A DNA stretch of 64,000 nt from Exiguobacterium sp. s48 (GCF_018617395.1 NZ_JACSKC010000002.1:124001-188000); one strand, 5' to 3'; shown: positions 9,211-17,353, counted from the first letter of the stretch. Notes: generated by a model not told the origin, from the sequence alone. Translations and numbers: made by a program.

Positions 9211-9241
9211 AAAGGAGCGGCACCTTGTGTGCCGCTCCTTT
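9211..9241. terminator. Bidirectional intrinsic terminator
   Basis: AAAGGAGCGGCAC stem with its near-perfect complement GTGCCGCTCCTTT between the convergent HD-GYP and azlD genes. Confidence 0.88.
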
Positions 9242-9242
9242 A

Positions 9243-9542
9243 TCATATCGTTTGAAAGATATATACCCCAAAGACAGCACCCATGACGACAACGACGAGA
9301 TTGACCCGGAGGAGTGCCAAACTGGCGGCAACCATCCCGCCGAACAAGGCAGAGGAGAAGGTAGGTGTAGACGATAAGACTCCTGGAAAAATCAAGCTGG
9401 CTAACACGGCGTAAGGAACAAAAGCGAGAAATCGTTTCACGTACGGCGGCAACACTAAGGATTTTAACCAAAGTAGTGGAACGAGTCGCGGAAGATATGT
9501 GACGAGGGCAAGACCTAAAACGAGTAGAAATAGCGACATCAT
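9243..9542 (-). CDS. azlD: AzlD family branched-chain amino acid exporter subunit
   Basis: 99 residues with three to four hydrophobic segments, the usual size for AzlD. AzlC and AzlD together export branched-chain amino acids or analogues across the cytoplasmic membrane. The start overlaps the azlC stop by four bases (ATGA type), so translation is coupled. The motif TYLPRLVPLLWL near the N-terminus is typical. Confidence 0.85.
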   Translation of the reverse strand: MMSLFLLVLGLALVTYLPRLVPLLWLKSLVLPPYVKRFLAFVPYAVLASLIFPGVLSSTPTFSSALFGGMVAASLALLRVNLVVVVMGAVFGVYIFQTI

Positions 9543-10270
9543 GTAGCTTCTTCCTCCTTAAATACCAAAGCACCGATTCCTGCCGCTAAAACAGTTGCGA
9601 TGATGATTCGGATTCCGTCTGATATCGGGAAAAACGGTGTAATCCACCACTGGAGCATCGCTTGAATGCTAACGGCTAAACTCGCTACGACAAAGACGGG
9701 ACGGGTCGTTAATGATGGGACGAGTAACCCGATGAACATCGCATACAATGCAATTCCCATACTCGCCTGTAACGAACTCGGAAGACCGAAGGCGAGAAAG
9801 ACCCCGATCCATGTCCCGACATTCCATGCGAGAAAGGCAACCGTGTTCAACCCGAGTACGAACATACCGGAGCTAGCTTCCTTCCGAGTCGAGGCGATAC
9901 TAAACGTCTCATCCGTCACACCGAACGCGATAGCAGCCAATAGTTTTCGAGACGTACTCTCAATTCGTTGGGACAGGGAGGCGGACATCAAAAAATGACG
10001 AGAGTTTAGAATGAACGTGGTCAAGATAATCTCCCAATACATCGAACCAGTCATCAACAATTGTACGGTAATGAATTGACTCGCACCGGCAAAGATTAAA
10101 AAGGACATCGATAAGGTGATGACGTTTGGTAGATGAAACGATTGTGCCAAAAGACCGAACGCGATGGCAATCGGGATATATCCGATGGCGACGGGAATCC
10201 CTGCGCGTAATCCTGCCCGAAAAGTGGGGCGCGGGGAACTAGAAGGTGTAGATTGTATAGAAGTTACCAT
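9539..10270 (-). CDS. azlC: AzlC family branched-chain amino acid exporter, large subunit
   Basis: 243 residues with about seven membrane helices. Family features include the N-terminal FRAGLRAGIPVAIGYIPIAI, the central FAGASQFITVQL and the TDETFS segment. The ATG at 10270 has a GAGGAGGG site. It is the first gene of the azlCD operon. The gene for a regulator is not adjacent. Confidence 0.9.
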   Translation of the reverse strand: MVTSIQSTPSSSPRPTFRAGLRAGIPVAIGYIPIAIAFGLLAQSFHLPNVITLSMSFLIFAGASQFITVQLLMTGSMYWEIILTTFILNSRHFLMSASLSQRIESTSRKLLAAIAFGVTDETFSIASTRKEASSGMFVLGLNTVAFLAWNVGTWIGVFLAFGLPSSLQASMGIALYAMFIGLLVPSLTTRPVFVVASLAVSIQAMLQWWITPFFPISDGIRIIIATVLAAGIGALVFKEEEAT

Positions 10271-10384
10271 AACAGCCCTCCTCGATGATCAAGATGATTT
10301 CTATGTCATTCGGGATGAAAGATTGGTTTCCTGCTCAAACGACAAAAAAGAGGGTATACATGTATCGTTAAGGAGGTTGATGAC

Positions 10385-11086
10385 ATGAGTCGTGCGGAAG
10401 AATTTTTGGCGTCCTATCATCGAATCGAGGATTACTTGAGTCGAGAGATGGGAGATGGCCAACATTTCAGTTTTAGCAACATGGTGAATCGTCTCGCAAA
10501 ACAAAATCCAATCATCGATTGCTATAAAGAAGATTTACATCAAATGAGTCAGTTGCGAAATGCAATCGTTCACGAACGACGGGAACCGGATTTTATTATT
10601 GCCGAACCACACGAATCGCTCGTGGAATTAATATTGGAAGTGGAGAGAGAGTTGCTTCATCCACGTCTCGTCATCCCTACGTTTGCGAAATCGGTGGTGA
10701 CGTTTCAGTCAGAAGATTTCTTGACGGAAGTACTCCGGGAGATTCGAGATAAAAATTATTCGCAATTCCCGGTATATCACGAAAATGGTTCGTGGCGTGG
10801 GCTATTGACGAAAAAAGGAGTGACGAGTTGGTTAGCCGAGACAATCGACGGGACCAACTTGTCACTCAAAGGCGTTCGGGTGAAACACGTGCTCCACCAC
10901 GATCCACACATGCACCGATATCGATTCATTCGCAAGGATGCGACGGTCATCGAGGCGCAGCACTGCTTCACTCAAATGAAAGAGGGCGCACGATACGATG
11001 CCCTGCTCATCACAGAGACCGGAAATCCAGACGAGCCACTACTTGGCATCATCCGTCCTCAAGATTTATTGAACGCGCTCCGTTGA
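10385..11086 (+). CDS. HEPN-like domain fused to two CBS domains
   Basis: 233 residues. Residues 1-90 are a small all-helical domain containing R58-N-A-I-V-H63, which matches the R-x4-H signature of HEPN domains, embedded in MSQLRNAIVHER. Residues about 95-150 and 160-230 form two CBS domains that end in the typical LLGIIRPQDLLNAL. CBS pairs bind adenine nucleotides or cyclic dinucleotides. HEPN domains with this signature are often RNA-binding or RNases, but many are inactive. A nucleotide-sensing RNA-binding protein is therefore a hypothesis. The ATG has a perfect AAGGAGG site. Its 3' end overlaps the convergent monooxygenase gene by 21 bases with no terminator hairpin between them. Confidence 0.72.
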   Translation: MSRAEEFLASYHRIEDYLSREMGDGQHFSFSNMVNRLAKQNPIIDCYKEDLHQMSQLRNAIVHERREPDFIIAEPHESLVELILEVERELLHPRLVIPTFAKSVVTFQSEDFLTEVLREIRDKNYSQFPVYHENGSWRGLLTKKGVTSWLAETIDGTNLSLKGVRVKHVLHHDPHMHRYRFIRKDATVIEAQHCFTQMKEGARYDALLITETGNPDEPLLGIIRPQDLLNALR

Positions 11087-11404
11087 GGCGAGATGTTCAA
11101 TGGCGACCTCGTATTGGGTAACCGTATTACCGAGAACAATCGGCTTCACTTCTGACGTCCCGTCATCACGTTTCTTATGGGCATGTTTGTAGGCGTTGCT
11201 GTCGCGCCAGTTTTCAAAACTTGCCGCGTCACGCCACGTGGTCATGATGACGACATGGTCCATCGCTGCATCAGACGTATCCGTCAACACTTGCATGCGA
11301 ACAAAGCCGTCCATCGCTTCGATTCCTTTCGTTGTCTCAAAACGCGCTTTGACCACGTCGGTTTTTCCTTTTTCAACATCTAGTTTATTCATGACAATCC
11401 ACAT
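11066..11404 (-). CDS. IsdG/HmoA-type heme-degrading or antibiotic biosynthesis monooxygenase
   Basis: 112 residues from the ATG at 11404, which follows AGGGGGAA; the longer reading frame to 11440 has no ribosome site. It is a single ferredoxin-like (ABM) fold. The Asn, Trp and His characteristic of IsdG-type heme monooxygenases can be placed at N6 (MNKLDVEKG), W57 (TTWRDAASFENW) and H74 or H76 (YKHAH). Such enzymes open heme to release iron. An ABM protein with another substrate is the alternative. No iron box was seen directly upstream. Confidence 0.7.
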   Translation of the reverse strand: MWIVMNKLDVEKGKTDVVKARFETTKGIEAMDGFVRMQVLTDTSDAAMDHVVIMTTWRDAASFENWRDSNAYKHAHKKRDDGTSEVKPIVLGNTVTQYEVAIEHLASTERVQ

Positions 11405-11480
11405 TCCGCAGTTCCCCCTAAATGAATAAGATGACTTCATTATAACGTGAACGGGGAATTGCCTGAAAAAGGATGCTCAT

Positions 11481-12320
11481 TCAATGTTTATTCCACCACT
11501 CTTCAAACGTCCAGTTGTTTTGTTTCATGGTCGTTGCTTCGTTCACACCGACATACCGTAAGTGCCATGGTTCATAGTTGTATCCCGTAATCTTCTCTTT
11601 TCCTTTTGGATAACGAATGATGAAGCCATAGGAATGTGCGTTTTGTATCATCCACTTCCCTTCCGGTGATTGATCGAAGGATGCGTATAATCCTAAGCGC
11701 ATTCGTTGACTGGTCATGTCGACGGCTAGACCTGTTTGATGTTCGCTGTGTCCGGGGATGGCTACATATTTTGAGGCATAAGAGACTCCACGTGTGTTGA
11801 CGTAGTAGGTATAGAGTGACTTTTGGGTCGCATATGATCGATAAGCGCTCAGGGCATATAGCGTATACCCTTGTTTTCGACCGGCGTAGTACAATTTCGC
11901 CAAAGCATAAGCAGCCTCTGCCGTCATCAGAGTACGTTCACTTCCCTTTTGATAAACGGTTGGGATGGTTAATGTGACGAGTTGAGGGGAACGATAAGTT
12001 GAAGGAAGCCCATGTGACTTGTTGACCAGTCGTAAACGATCGGCAGATGGCATCTTCGGAATACCAGCTTTCAGATTGGCAGAGGGAGTGAAGTACTTTG
12101 TATTCCCGATATAGACGTTCGACCAACTTCGGTTATAGGTCGCGTAGCGAACCGGGACGTTCGTGCGTAACGTTTTGAGGACGGGAGAAGACTGCATGGC
12201 CCGACCGTATAAATATGTCGTTTTAATCGTGTAACCTGGTTGTGGAGATGAGGACGCCGCTATCACCGGCGATACTTGGAACAATAGCAAACAAATAATC
12301 AAGACACGCAGGGACTTCAT
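11481..12320 (-). CDS. Secreted D-alanyl-D-alanine carboxypeptidase, M15B (VanY-like)
   Basis: About 279 residues from the ATG at 12320, placed by a GGAGG site and a signal peptide directly after it (KSLRVLIICLLLFQVSPVIAA). An SH3b-like domain follows at about 30-90. The peptidase domain has the zinc ligand motif GHSEHQTGLAVDM and the C-terminal EPWHLRYVG. The enzyme trims the terminal D-Ala of peptidoglycan stem peptides outside the cell. Monocistronic as far as can be seen. Confidence 0.88.
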   Translation of the reverse strand: MKSLRVLIICLLLFQVSPVIAASSSPQPGYTIKTTYLYGRAMQSSPVLKTLRTNVPVRYATYNRSWSNVYIGNTKYFTPSANLKAGIPKMPSADRLRLVNKSHGLPSTYRSPQLVTLTIPTVYQKGSERTLMTAEAAYALAKLYYAGRKQGYTLYALSAYRSYATQKSLYTYYVNTRGVSYASKYVAIPGHSEHQTGLAVDMTSQRMRLGLYASFDQSPEGKWMIQNAHSYGFIIRYPKGKEKITGYNYEPWHLRYVGVNEATTMKQNNWTFEEWWNKH

Positions 12321-12493
12321 AGCGAACGCCTCCTCAAGGATTGGATAATTCTCCTTTTCCCTGTTTTCTGAGAGACTGCACATGTTTTATCCATCTGCAG
12401 GTGGGAAGAGGATACGGCTAGGGCCCGATGAAGGTGGGCACGGAATCCGTTACAATAAAGATAACGAATGAGAACGTAGAAAGGAGTGAGCGA

Positions 12494-12712
12494 ATGGAAG
12501 TCTTATTTGGATTACCACTGTTGTTGCTCGTCCTATTCTTTGCCTTTTTATACTTTAATATTAAAGGGCTATCGAATATGTGGAAGGACTATAACCGGAC
12601 GAAATCGATGATTCCACTTGGCTTTTTCATCGTCGGGATTATCGGGATTTTCACAGGAGTTTGGACATGGCTTGTCATTTTGATTTACTATGTCGTCCGA
12701 CCAAAAGACTAA
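12494..12712 (+). CDS. Small membrane protein, unknown
   Basis: 72 residues from the ATG at 12494, which has AAAGGAGTGAG upstream; the longer frame to 12428 has no ribosome site. Two hydrophobic segments (about 3-22 and 42-68) separated by a short basic loop NMWKDYNRTKS. No recognised family. Ends in a terminator. Confidence 0.65.
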   Translation: MEVLFGLPLLLLVLFFAFLYFNIKGLSNMWKDYNRTKSMIPLGFFIVGIIGIFTGVWTWLVILIYYVVRPKD

Positions 12713-12742
12713 ACACTGTATGCAGACGCATACGGTGTTTTT
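12712..12742 (+). terminator. Intrinsic terminator
   Basis: AACACtGTATGC stem with GCATACgGTGTT and a T run. Confidence 0.8.
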
Positions 12743-12767
12743 GCTATACTAAGGACGAGGTGTTGAG

Positions 12768-13235
12768 ATGGAAAAATTAATAAAAGCATGGTTCATCGTG
12801 ACGTTGATCACGTTCGGGATCTTTAAACTTGGCGAAGTGATGACGCAACCTTATTCAGAAGCACCGAGTGAGGGGAATGTATATTGGATTGTGCTCTTGA
12901 TTGGGTGGCCATTTGTTCTTCTATTCATGTGGATCACTGTCCGGTTAACGCTTCGAGTTGTCGCTTCTGTTCGACTATTTGGAAAGATTGGACTAGCAAT
13001 CGGTAGTCTCATCATGGCTGGGATTGCCTGGGTAACGAATCAATCGCAAGCGGCGTCACTTCGAGAAGGAATTCGGGTATCCACGAATGAGTCTTTCGCA
13101 GAAGGATGGAATCAATTCACAAATATCATTTACATGAATCAGTTGACGTTCTTCTTTTTGACCGTTAGCTGTATGGGGATTGGTATCTTACTTTCATTCA
13201 TGCCATTTCAAAAGCAGCAAGAAGAACCCGAATGA
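12768..13235 (+). CDS. Membrane protein, unknown
   Basis: 155 residues with four predicted membrane segments (about 7-24, 43-62, 75-95, 130-150) and a central extracellular or cytoplasmic loop containing SFAEGWNQFTNI. No family recognised. The start ATG follows GAGGTGTTGAG. A terminator-like hairpin overlaps its last codons. A possible -10 (TATACT) lies just upstream, after the previous terminator. Confidence 0.6.
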   Translation: MEKLIKAWFIVTLITFGIFKLGEVMTQPYSEAPSEGNVYWIVLLIGWPFVLLFMWITVRLTLRVVASVRLFGKIGLAIGSLIMAGIAWVTNQSQAASLREGIRVSTNESFAEGWNQFTNIIYMNQLTFFFLTVSCMGIGILLSFMPFQKQQEEPE

Positions 13236-13255
13236 GCGTTCTCCTGCTGTTTTTT
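13211..13255 (+). terminator. Terminator-like hairpin over the end of the membrane-protein gene
   Basis: AGCAGCAAGAAGAAC can pair, with small bulges, with GTTCTCCTGCT followed by six T. Confidence 0.6.
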
Positions 13256-13349
13256 AGTGCATCAGAAGTTGGATCTGGCCGAACAAAAGCAAGAGGAGGA
13301 TGATGCCGACGACGATGAGAAATCCCCAGTCGTTCATTCGTTTCGTCAT
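13254..13349 (-). CDS. 31-residue single-span membrane protein
   Basis: A short reading frame, MTKRMNDWGF then an uninterrupted hydrophobic stretch (LIVVGIILLLLLFG) and a short polar end QIQLLMH. The positive residues before the helix predict the N-terminus inside. The ATG at 13349 has an excellent GAAGGAGA site at eight-base spacing, which is strong support for such a short gene. It lies convergent to the preceding membrane-protein gene and divergent from the DJ-1 gene. Function unknown; could be a regulatory small membrane protein. Confidence 0.6.
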   Translation of the reverse strand: MTKRMNDWGFLIVVGIILLLLLFGQIQLLMH

Positions 13350-13480
13350 ACTGAACGTCTCCTTCATAAAACTGAATATTGATTCGTTCTTAGTATAGTC
13401 AGCCTCTTAAAAGAGAGTAGGATGAATAAATCACCAGGTTAAAAAAAGAAGCAGCTCATCGCTCAATCACAGGTCAGCGG

Positions 13481-13505
13481 GTTTAACGGGTGATGAATCG
13501 GGAAC
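13481..13505 (+). promoter_or_regulatory. Candidate sigma-B promoter for the DJ-1/PfpI gene
   Basis: GTTTAA, 13 bases, GGGAAC. The -35 is a perfect sigma-B match and the -10 is near-perfect. It lies 40 bases upstream of the start codon. Confidence 0.65.
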
Positions 13506-13544
13506 AGTAGAATCGTATGTTGATTTTTTAAGGAGGAATTGAGT

Positions 13545-14204
13545 ATGTCGAAACATGTACTGATTGTCACAACGTCAGCGAATCAATTATCAAACGGTCA
13601 TGCAACGGGACTTTGGCTTGAGGAGTTTGCCGTACCTTACTTGTTATTCGAAAAAGAAGGATACAAGGTGACGGTCGCAAGTATCGAAGGTGGAGACGTG
13701 CCAATCGATGCGAATAGTTTAGAAGATGATTTGTCCGAAGAGATTTTAAATACTCGTGAGTTGCTCAAAGATACGGCCCGACTCGATCAAGTGGCAGACG
13801 AATCATACGATGCTGTCTTTTTACCAGGTGGTCATGGAACAGTCGTTGATTTCCCAGGAAATGAAACGTTACAACGTGTCGTTCGTGACGTATATGAGAG
13901 TGGGAATATTGTTGGAGCAGTTTGCCATGGACCAATTGGTTTGGTGAATGTGAAGCTCAGCAATGATGAGCCACTCGTTAAGGATAAACAAGTGACTGGG
14001 TTCACTGATGCAGAAGAAAAAGAAATGCAGCTCGATTCTGCCGTACCGTTCTTACTTGAAACGGGACTACGCAATCAAGGTGGGCAGTTCAAAGGAGCTG
14101 ACAACTGGGCGGTGAACGTGGCGGTTGATGAGCGACTCGTCACAGGACAAAACCCGCAGTCTTCTGAAGCAGTCGGGAAAGAGCTTGTCAAATTACTCGG
14201 ATAA
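13545..14204 (+). CDS. DJ-1/PfpI family protein (Hsp31-like chaperone or glyoxalase)
   Basis: 219 residues from the ATG at 13545 (AAGGAGGAATTG upstream). The nucleophile elbow AVCHGPIGL carries the conserved Cys followed by His, and the acidic partner lies in LLFEKEGYKV. The central FLPGGHGTVVDFP is typical. Family members act as glyoxalase III, protein deglycases or holding chaperones in the cytosol and are often stress induced. The strong sigma-B-like promoter just upstream fits that. Monocistronic with its own terminator. Confidence 0.86.
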   Translation: MSKHVLIVTTSANQLSNGHATGLWLEEFAVPYLLFEKEGYKVTVASIEGGDVPIDANSLEDDLSEEILNTRELLKDTARLDQVADESYDAVFLPGGHGTVVDFPGNETLQRVVRDVYESGNIVGAVCHGPIGLVNVKLSNDEPLVKDKQVTGFTDAEEKEMQLDSAVPFLLETGLRNQGGQFKGADNWAVNVAVDERLVTGQNPQSSEAVGKELVKLLG

Positions 14205-14211
14205 TTGAGTG

Positions 14212-14243
14212 AAGCAACTTCGAATGTCGAAGTTGCTTTTTGT
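14212..14243 (+). terminator. Intrinsic terminator
   Basis: AAGCAACTTCG / CGAAGTTGCTT stem, five-base loop, T run. Confidence 0.88.
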
Positions 14244-14311
14244 TTTGGACATATGTCCTATTCAAGTCCTCTTCCTTTTCGTAAAGTCATACGGAGAGAA
14301 AGGGGAATGAC

Positions 14312-14737
14312 ATGGGAATTTTATTTGCCATCTTATCTGGGACGTTCATCGCCCTCCAAGGAATCTTTAATGCGAAATTAGGAGATGCGGTCGGGGCATG
14401 GATGTCGGTCACCATCGTTCACTTCGTTGGACTTTTATTGGCACTTGCAATTTATTTCTTCAAGCGGGATGCGGACATGACAGCCTTCAAGCGTGTACCT
14501 TGGTATTATAGTTTAGGAGGATTGTTCGGCGTATTCGTTGTATTCGGCGAATTGACGGCGATTCAACAACTAGGGGTCACATGGGCCATCTGTGTATTGC
14601 TTGTAGCGCAATTGATAGGAGCCTTTATCATCGATTTGAATGGCTGGTTTGGGGTCAAACGGAAACCGATGAACACGGGACAGGTCATGGGACTCGTCTT
14701 GATGGTCGTTGGCATCGGAATTTATACATTTTCTTAA
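14312..14737 (+). CDS. DMT-type membrane transporter half (YdcZ/DUF606)
   Basis: 141 residues with five hydrophobic helices, the normal size of YdcZ (DUF606) proteins. Starts with the typical GTFIALQGIFNAKLG and contains VTWAICVLLVAQLIGAFIID. Members of this superfamily act as homo- or heterodimers; the partner here is probably the second YdcZ protein at 15438. The Crp/Fnr-type regulator follows after 14 bases. The substrate is unknown. Confidence 0.82.
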   Translation: MGILFAILSGTFIALQGIFNAKLGDAVGAWMSVTIVHFVGLLLALAIYFFKRDADMTAFKRVPWYYSLGGLFGVFVVFGELTAIQQLGVTWAICVLLVAQLIGAFIIDLNGWFGVKRKPMNTGQVMGLVLMVVGIGIYTFS

Positions 14738-14751
14738 GGAGTTCACTTTAC

Positions 14752-15426
14752 ATGATGAATGTTATGGATGCACTGACACGATTGCAGTGGAATCATCTAT
14801 TTTCGAATGAAACGCTTGAGTCCTCGTCTTTGGTGACATATGCGTCCGGGACCATGTTATGTTCGAACGATCAGCATATTGAATCTTTATTCGTCGTCCT
14901 TGAAGGGCGTGTCAAAATTTATACGCTCAGTGAAGAAGGGAAGCTTCGATTATTACGGCTAAAAGCAGCTCCTACGCTGATTGGGGATATCGAGTATGCG
15001 AGCGGGCGTAACGTCTTGCATACGGTTGAAGCGGTCGGTCCCGTTACGTGTCTGCGTATCCCGTTCGAGGCGCTTCGACGATATAATCGAACGGTCGAAT
15101 TCACGGAGCATCTGTTACGAGGCGTATCCGAAAAATTATTCATTGAGGCGAACGCTTCATCCAACCATCTCATGTCGACTCTTGAAGAGCGGTTGGCCGG
15201 TTACTTGATTTCTCTCAGTGAATCCGGGAATGAACTGTTTCAAGCGGAGATGAGTCAACTGAAACGAAAAGAAGTCGCAGAATGGCTTGGGACGAGTTAT
15301 CGTCACTTGAACCGAACGCTACAGGCATTCGTCGATGAAGGATTGGTCAAACGAACGAGAAAAGAAGTGATCATCTTAAACAGTGAGCGATTAAAGGAAC
15401 GTGCGAACGGCATGTTTTATGAGTGA
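14752..15426 (+). CDS. Crp/Fnr family transcriptional regulator (YeiL-like)
   Basis: 224 residues from the ATG at 14752, which follows AAGGAG; a longer upstream frame overlaps the preceding gene and is ignored. N-terminal cyclic-nucleotide-binding fold (about 15-135) including EGRVKIYTLSEEGK and LIGDIEYASG; C-terminal winged helix (about 150-215) with the recognition segment RKEVAEWLGTSYRHLNRTL. No Fe-S cysteine cluster like that of Fnr is seen. Located between two YdcZ transporter genes, it probably controls them. Confidence 0.85.
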   Translation: MMNVMDALTRLQWNHLFSNETLESSSLVTYASGTMLCSNDQHIESLFVVLEGRVKIYTLSEEGKLRLLRLKAAPTLIGDIEYASGRNVLHTVEAVGPVTCLRIPFEALRRYNRTVEFTEHLLRGVSEKLFIEANASSNHLMSTLEERLAGYLISLSESGNELFQAEMSQLKRKEVAEWLGTSYRHLNRTLQAFVDEGLVKRTRKEVIILNSERLKERANGMFYE

Positions 15427-15437
15427 GGAGGGGTTAT

Positions 15438-15911
15438 ATGATTTTTGGGATCATCTGTTCGGCAGTGGCTGGGGCATTTATTAGCGTACAGGCGGCGGTC
15501 AACGCGAAAATGAATACAAATTTAGGGGCTTGGGCCACCACGGTATTGGTCTTTATCGTTGGTTTGGTCGGATCCATCATCCCGTTAGTATTATTTGGAG
15601 GAAATCTTGCTGGATTACGTGACTTGTCGCCGATCTATTGGCTCGGTGGTTTGCTTGGGGTCGGTGTCGTGTACTGTGTCATGCGAAGCATCCAGCTACT
15701 TGGACCGACTTTGTCCGTGTCACTCATTCTCGTGTCACAACTCATTTGGGCAATAGTCGTCGATTTGTACGGCGCCTTCGGGATGCCTCAAATCACGTTA
15801 TCAGCTGGACAAGTCGTTGGGCTTACGGTCCTGCTCGTCGGAGTGATTCTCTTTAAACAGTCTCAGACGGCAGCCATCGCCAAACAAGCTGTCAACGAAG
15901 CCACTTCATAA
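15438..15911 (+). CDS. DMT-type membrane transporter half (YdcZ/DUF606), second copy
   Basis: 157 residues from the ATG at 15438 (GAGGAGGGG upstream); a GTG at 15423 overlapping the regulator stop is less likely. Five membrane helices, with ISVQAAVNAKMNTNLGAWA and a GPTLSVSLILVSQLIWAIVVD segment matching the first YdcZ protein. The two halves flank the Crp/Fnr gene, so the three form one operon and probably one transporter with its regulator. Confidence 0.83.
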   Translation: MIFGIICSAVAGAFISVQAAVNAKMNTNLGAWATTVLVFIVGLVGSIIPLVLFGGNLAGLRDLSPIYWLGGLLGVGVVYCVMRSIQLLGPTLSVSLILVSQLIWAIVVDLYGAFGMPQITLSAGQVVGLTVLLVGVILFKQSQTAAIAKQAVNEATS

Positions 15912-15927
15912 GGAGTGGCTATTTTTT
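15899..15927 (+). terminator. Intrinsic terminator
   Basis: AGCCACT / AGTGGCT stem followed by ATTTTTT, overlapping the end of the YdcZ gene. Confidence 0.82.
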
Positions 15928-16010
15928 CGAGCAAAACGGGTACAGGTTGGTAACGATTTTTTGTTAAAATGAAGCAGTATGGTTTAAAAATAGCTGAGGT
16001 GATGAAAAAA

Positions 16011-17330
16011 GTGGATTCTTCCATAGTGATTGATTTGTTGATTGTTTTGTTTTTGATTGTGTTGAACGGGATTTTTGCGATGACAGAAATTGCGCTCATC
16101 TCATCGAAACCTGCAAAACTTGAGGTTGAAGCAAATCGAGGGAAGCGAAGTGCAAAGATTGCGCTTCATTATTCGAAAGACCCGACAGATTTGTTGTCGA
16201 CCGTTCAAGTCGGAATCACATTGATTGGGATTATTAACGGGGCCTACGGGGGCGCGCGCTTCTCGGCACCGCTCGCATCGGCGTTTGAACAAGCCGGAAT
16301 GAGTACGCAATATGCCGGAACCGTTGCTTACGTGGCCGTTGTTACCATCATCACATATCTATCCTTGATTATTGGTGAATTGGTCCCGAAACGGATCGCG
16401 CTCGTCTCGCCTGAAAAAGTCACGATGGCGATTATTCCCTCGCTCGATCTATTCAGTAAGGTGATGCGCCCGTTCATTTGGATTTTATCGAAATCGACGC
16501 TTTTCTTATTCAAGCTACTTGGATTGAAGGCGGAACAGACGAGTGGGGAGACCGAACTCGAGATCAAACAACTCTTGTTTGAAGGCGCACAGCAAGGACA
16601 GTTTGCCCATGAAGAAGTTCGGCAAGTTGAACGGGTCTTTGCGTTTCATGATCAATTGATTTATGAGCTCATGCAACCACGGACGACGCTCGAATGGGTC
16701 GACTTAGAAGATGACATGGACGATATGAAGAAGTCGATCTATGAAAGTAAACATAACAAGTTGCCGGTCGGCCGTGATTCGCTTGACGATTTTGTCGGGT
16801 ACATCGATGTACGTGACATTTTGACGTTACCGACGTTGCGTGAGCCGTCACAGATTTTGAAGCGCATCAAACAGCCGCTCATCGTCCCAAAACAGCGAGA
16901 GGCGAGTCAAGTGCTTCAGATGATGCAGAAAAATGGTGTCGAAATTGCATTCGTCTTAGATGAATATGGTGGATTCCTCGGCATGGTCACATTGTTCGAT
17001 ATTTTAGAAGAAATCGTCGGAGAAGTCATGATTGAAGAAGATACACCGGAAGTGGTTCGTCGTGAAGATGGATCATATTTAGCGGACGGATTGCTCGGAA
17101 TCGAGGATTTGAAACGAACGTTCGAGATTCGGGACGACCGATTCGACGAAGGGCGTAACTCCTATCATACGCTCGCCGGACTCGTCATTTATGCACTGGG
17201 CGATTTTCCGAAACGGGGCGATGTGGTTGAAGCGTACGGACTTCGCTTCGAAGTCGTAGATATGGACGGGAAGCGTGTCGACCAGGTTCTTGTCTCAGAG
17301 CTACAAGAACCAATCACAGAAGAGGACTGA
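16011..17330 (+). CDS. CNNM/CorC family (hemolysin-like) metal ion transporter
   Basis: About 439 residues. The start is taken as the GTG at 16011 because GAGGTGA lies at the right distance; ATGs at 15969 and 16002 have no or too close a ribosome site. N-terminal DUF21/CNNM membrane domain (about 1-185) with IFAMTEIALISSKPAKLE; CBS pair (about 200-330) with GFLGMVTLFDILEEIVGE; C-terminal CorC_HlyC domain (about 345-430). The family exports magnesium or other divalent cations. Single gene. Confidence 0.87.
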   Translation: MDSSIVIDLLIVLFLIVLNGIFAMTEIALISSKPAKLEVEANRGKRSAKIALHYSKDPTDLLSTVQVGITLIGIINGAYGGARFSAPLASAFEQAGMSTQYAGTVAYVAVVTIITYLSLIIGELVPKRIALVSPEKVTMAIIPSLDLFSKVMRPFIWILSKSTLFLFKLLGLKAEQTSGETELEIKQLLFEGAQQGQFAHEEVRQVERVFAFHDQLIYELMQPRTTLEWVDLEDDMDDMKKSIYESKHNKLPVGRDSLDDFVGYIDVRDILTLPTLREPSQILKRIKQPLIVPKQREASQVLQMMQKNGVEIAFVLDEYGGFLGMVTLFDILEEIVGEVMIEEDTPEVVRREDGSYLADGLLGIEDLKRTFEIRDDRFDEGRNSYHTLAGLVIYALGDFPKRGDVVEAYGLRFEVVDMDGKRVDQVLVSELQEPITEED

Positions 17331-17353
17331 TGCATCGCATCAGCCCTCTTTTT
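17321..17353. terminator. Bidirectional intrinsic terminator
   Basis: AGAGGACTGATGC / GCATCAGCCCTCT stem between the convergent CNNM and M20 genes, with T-rich flanks. Confidence 0.85.

Noticed and set aside
14581..14751. Upstream extension of the Crp/Fnr frame
   Set aside because: It overlaps the YdcZ gene in another frame and has no ribosome site; the start at 14752 has AAGGAG.
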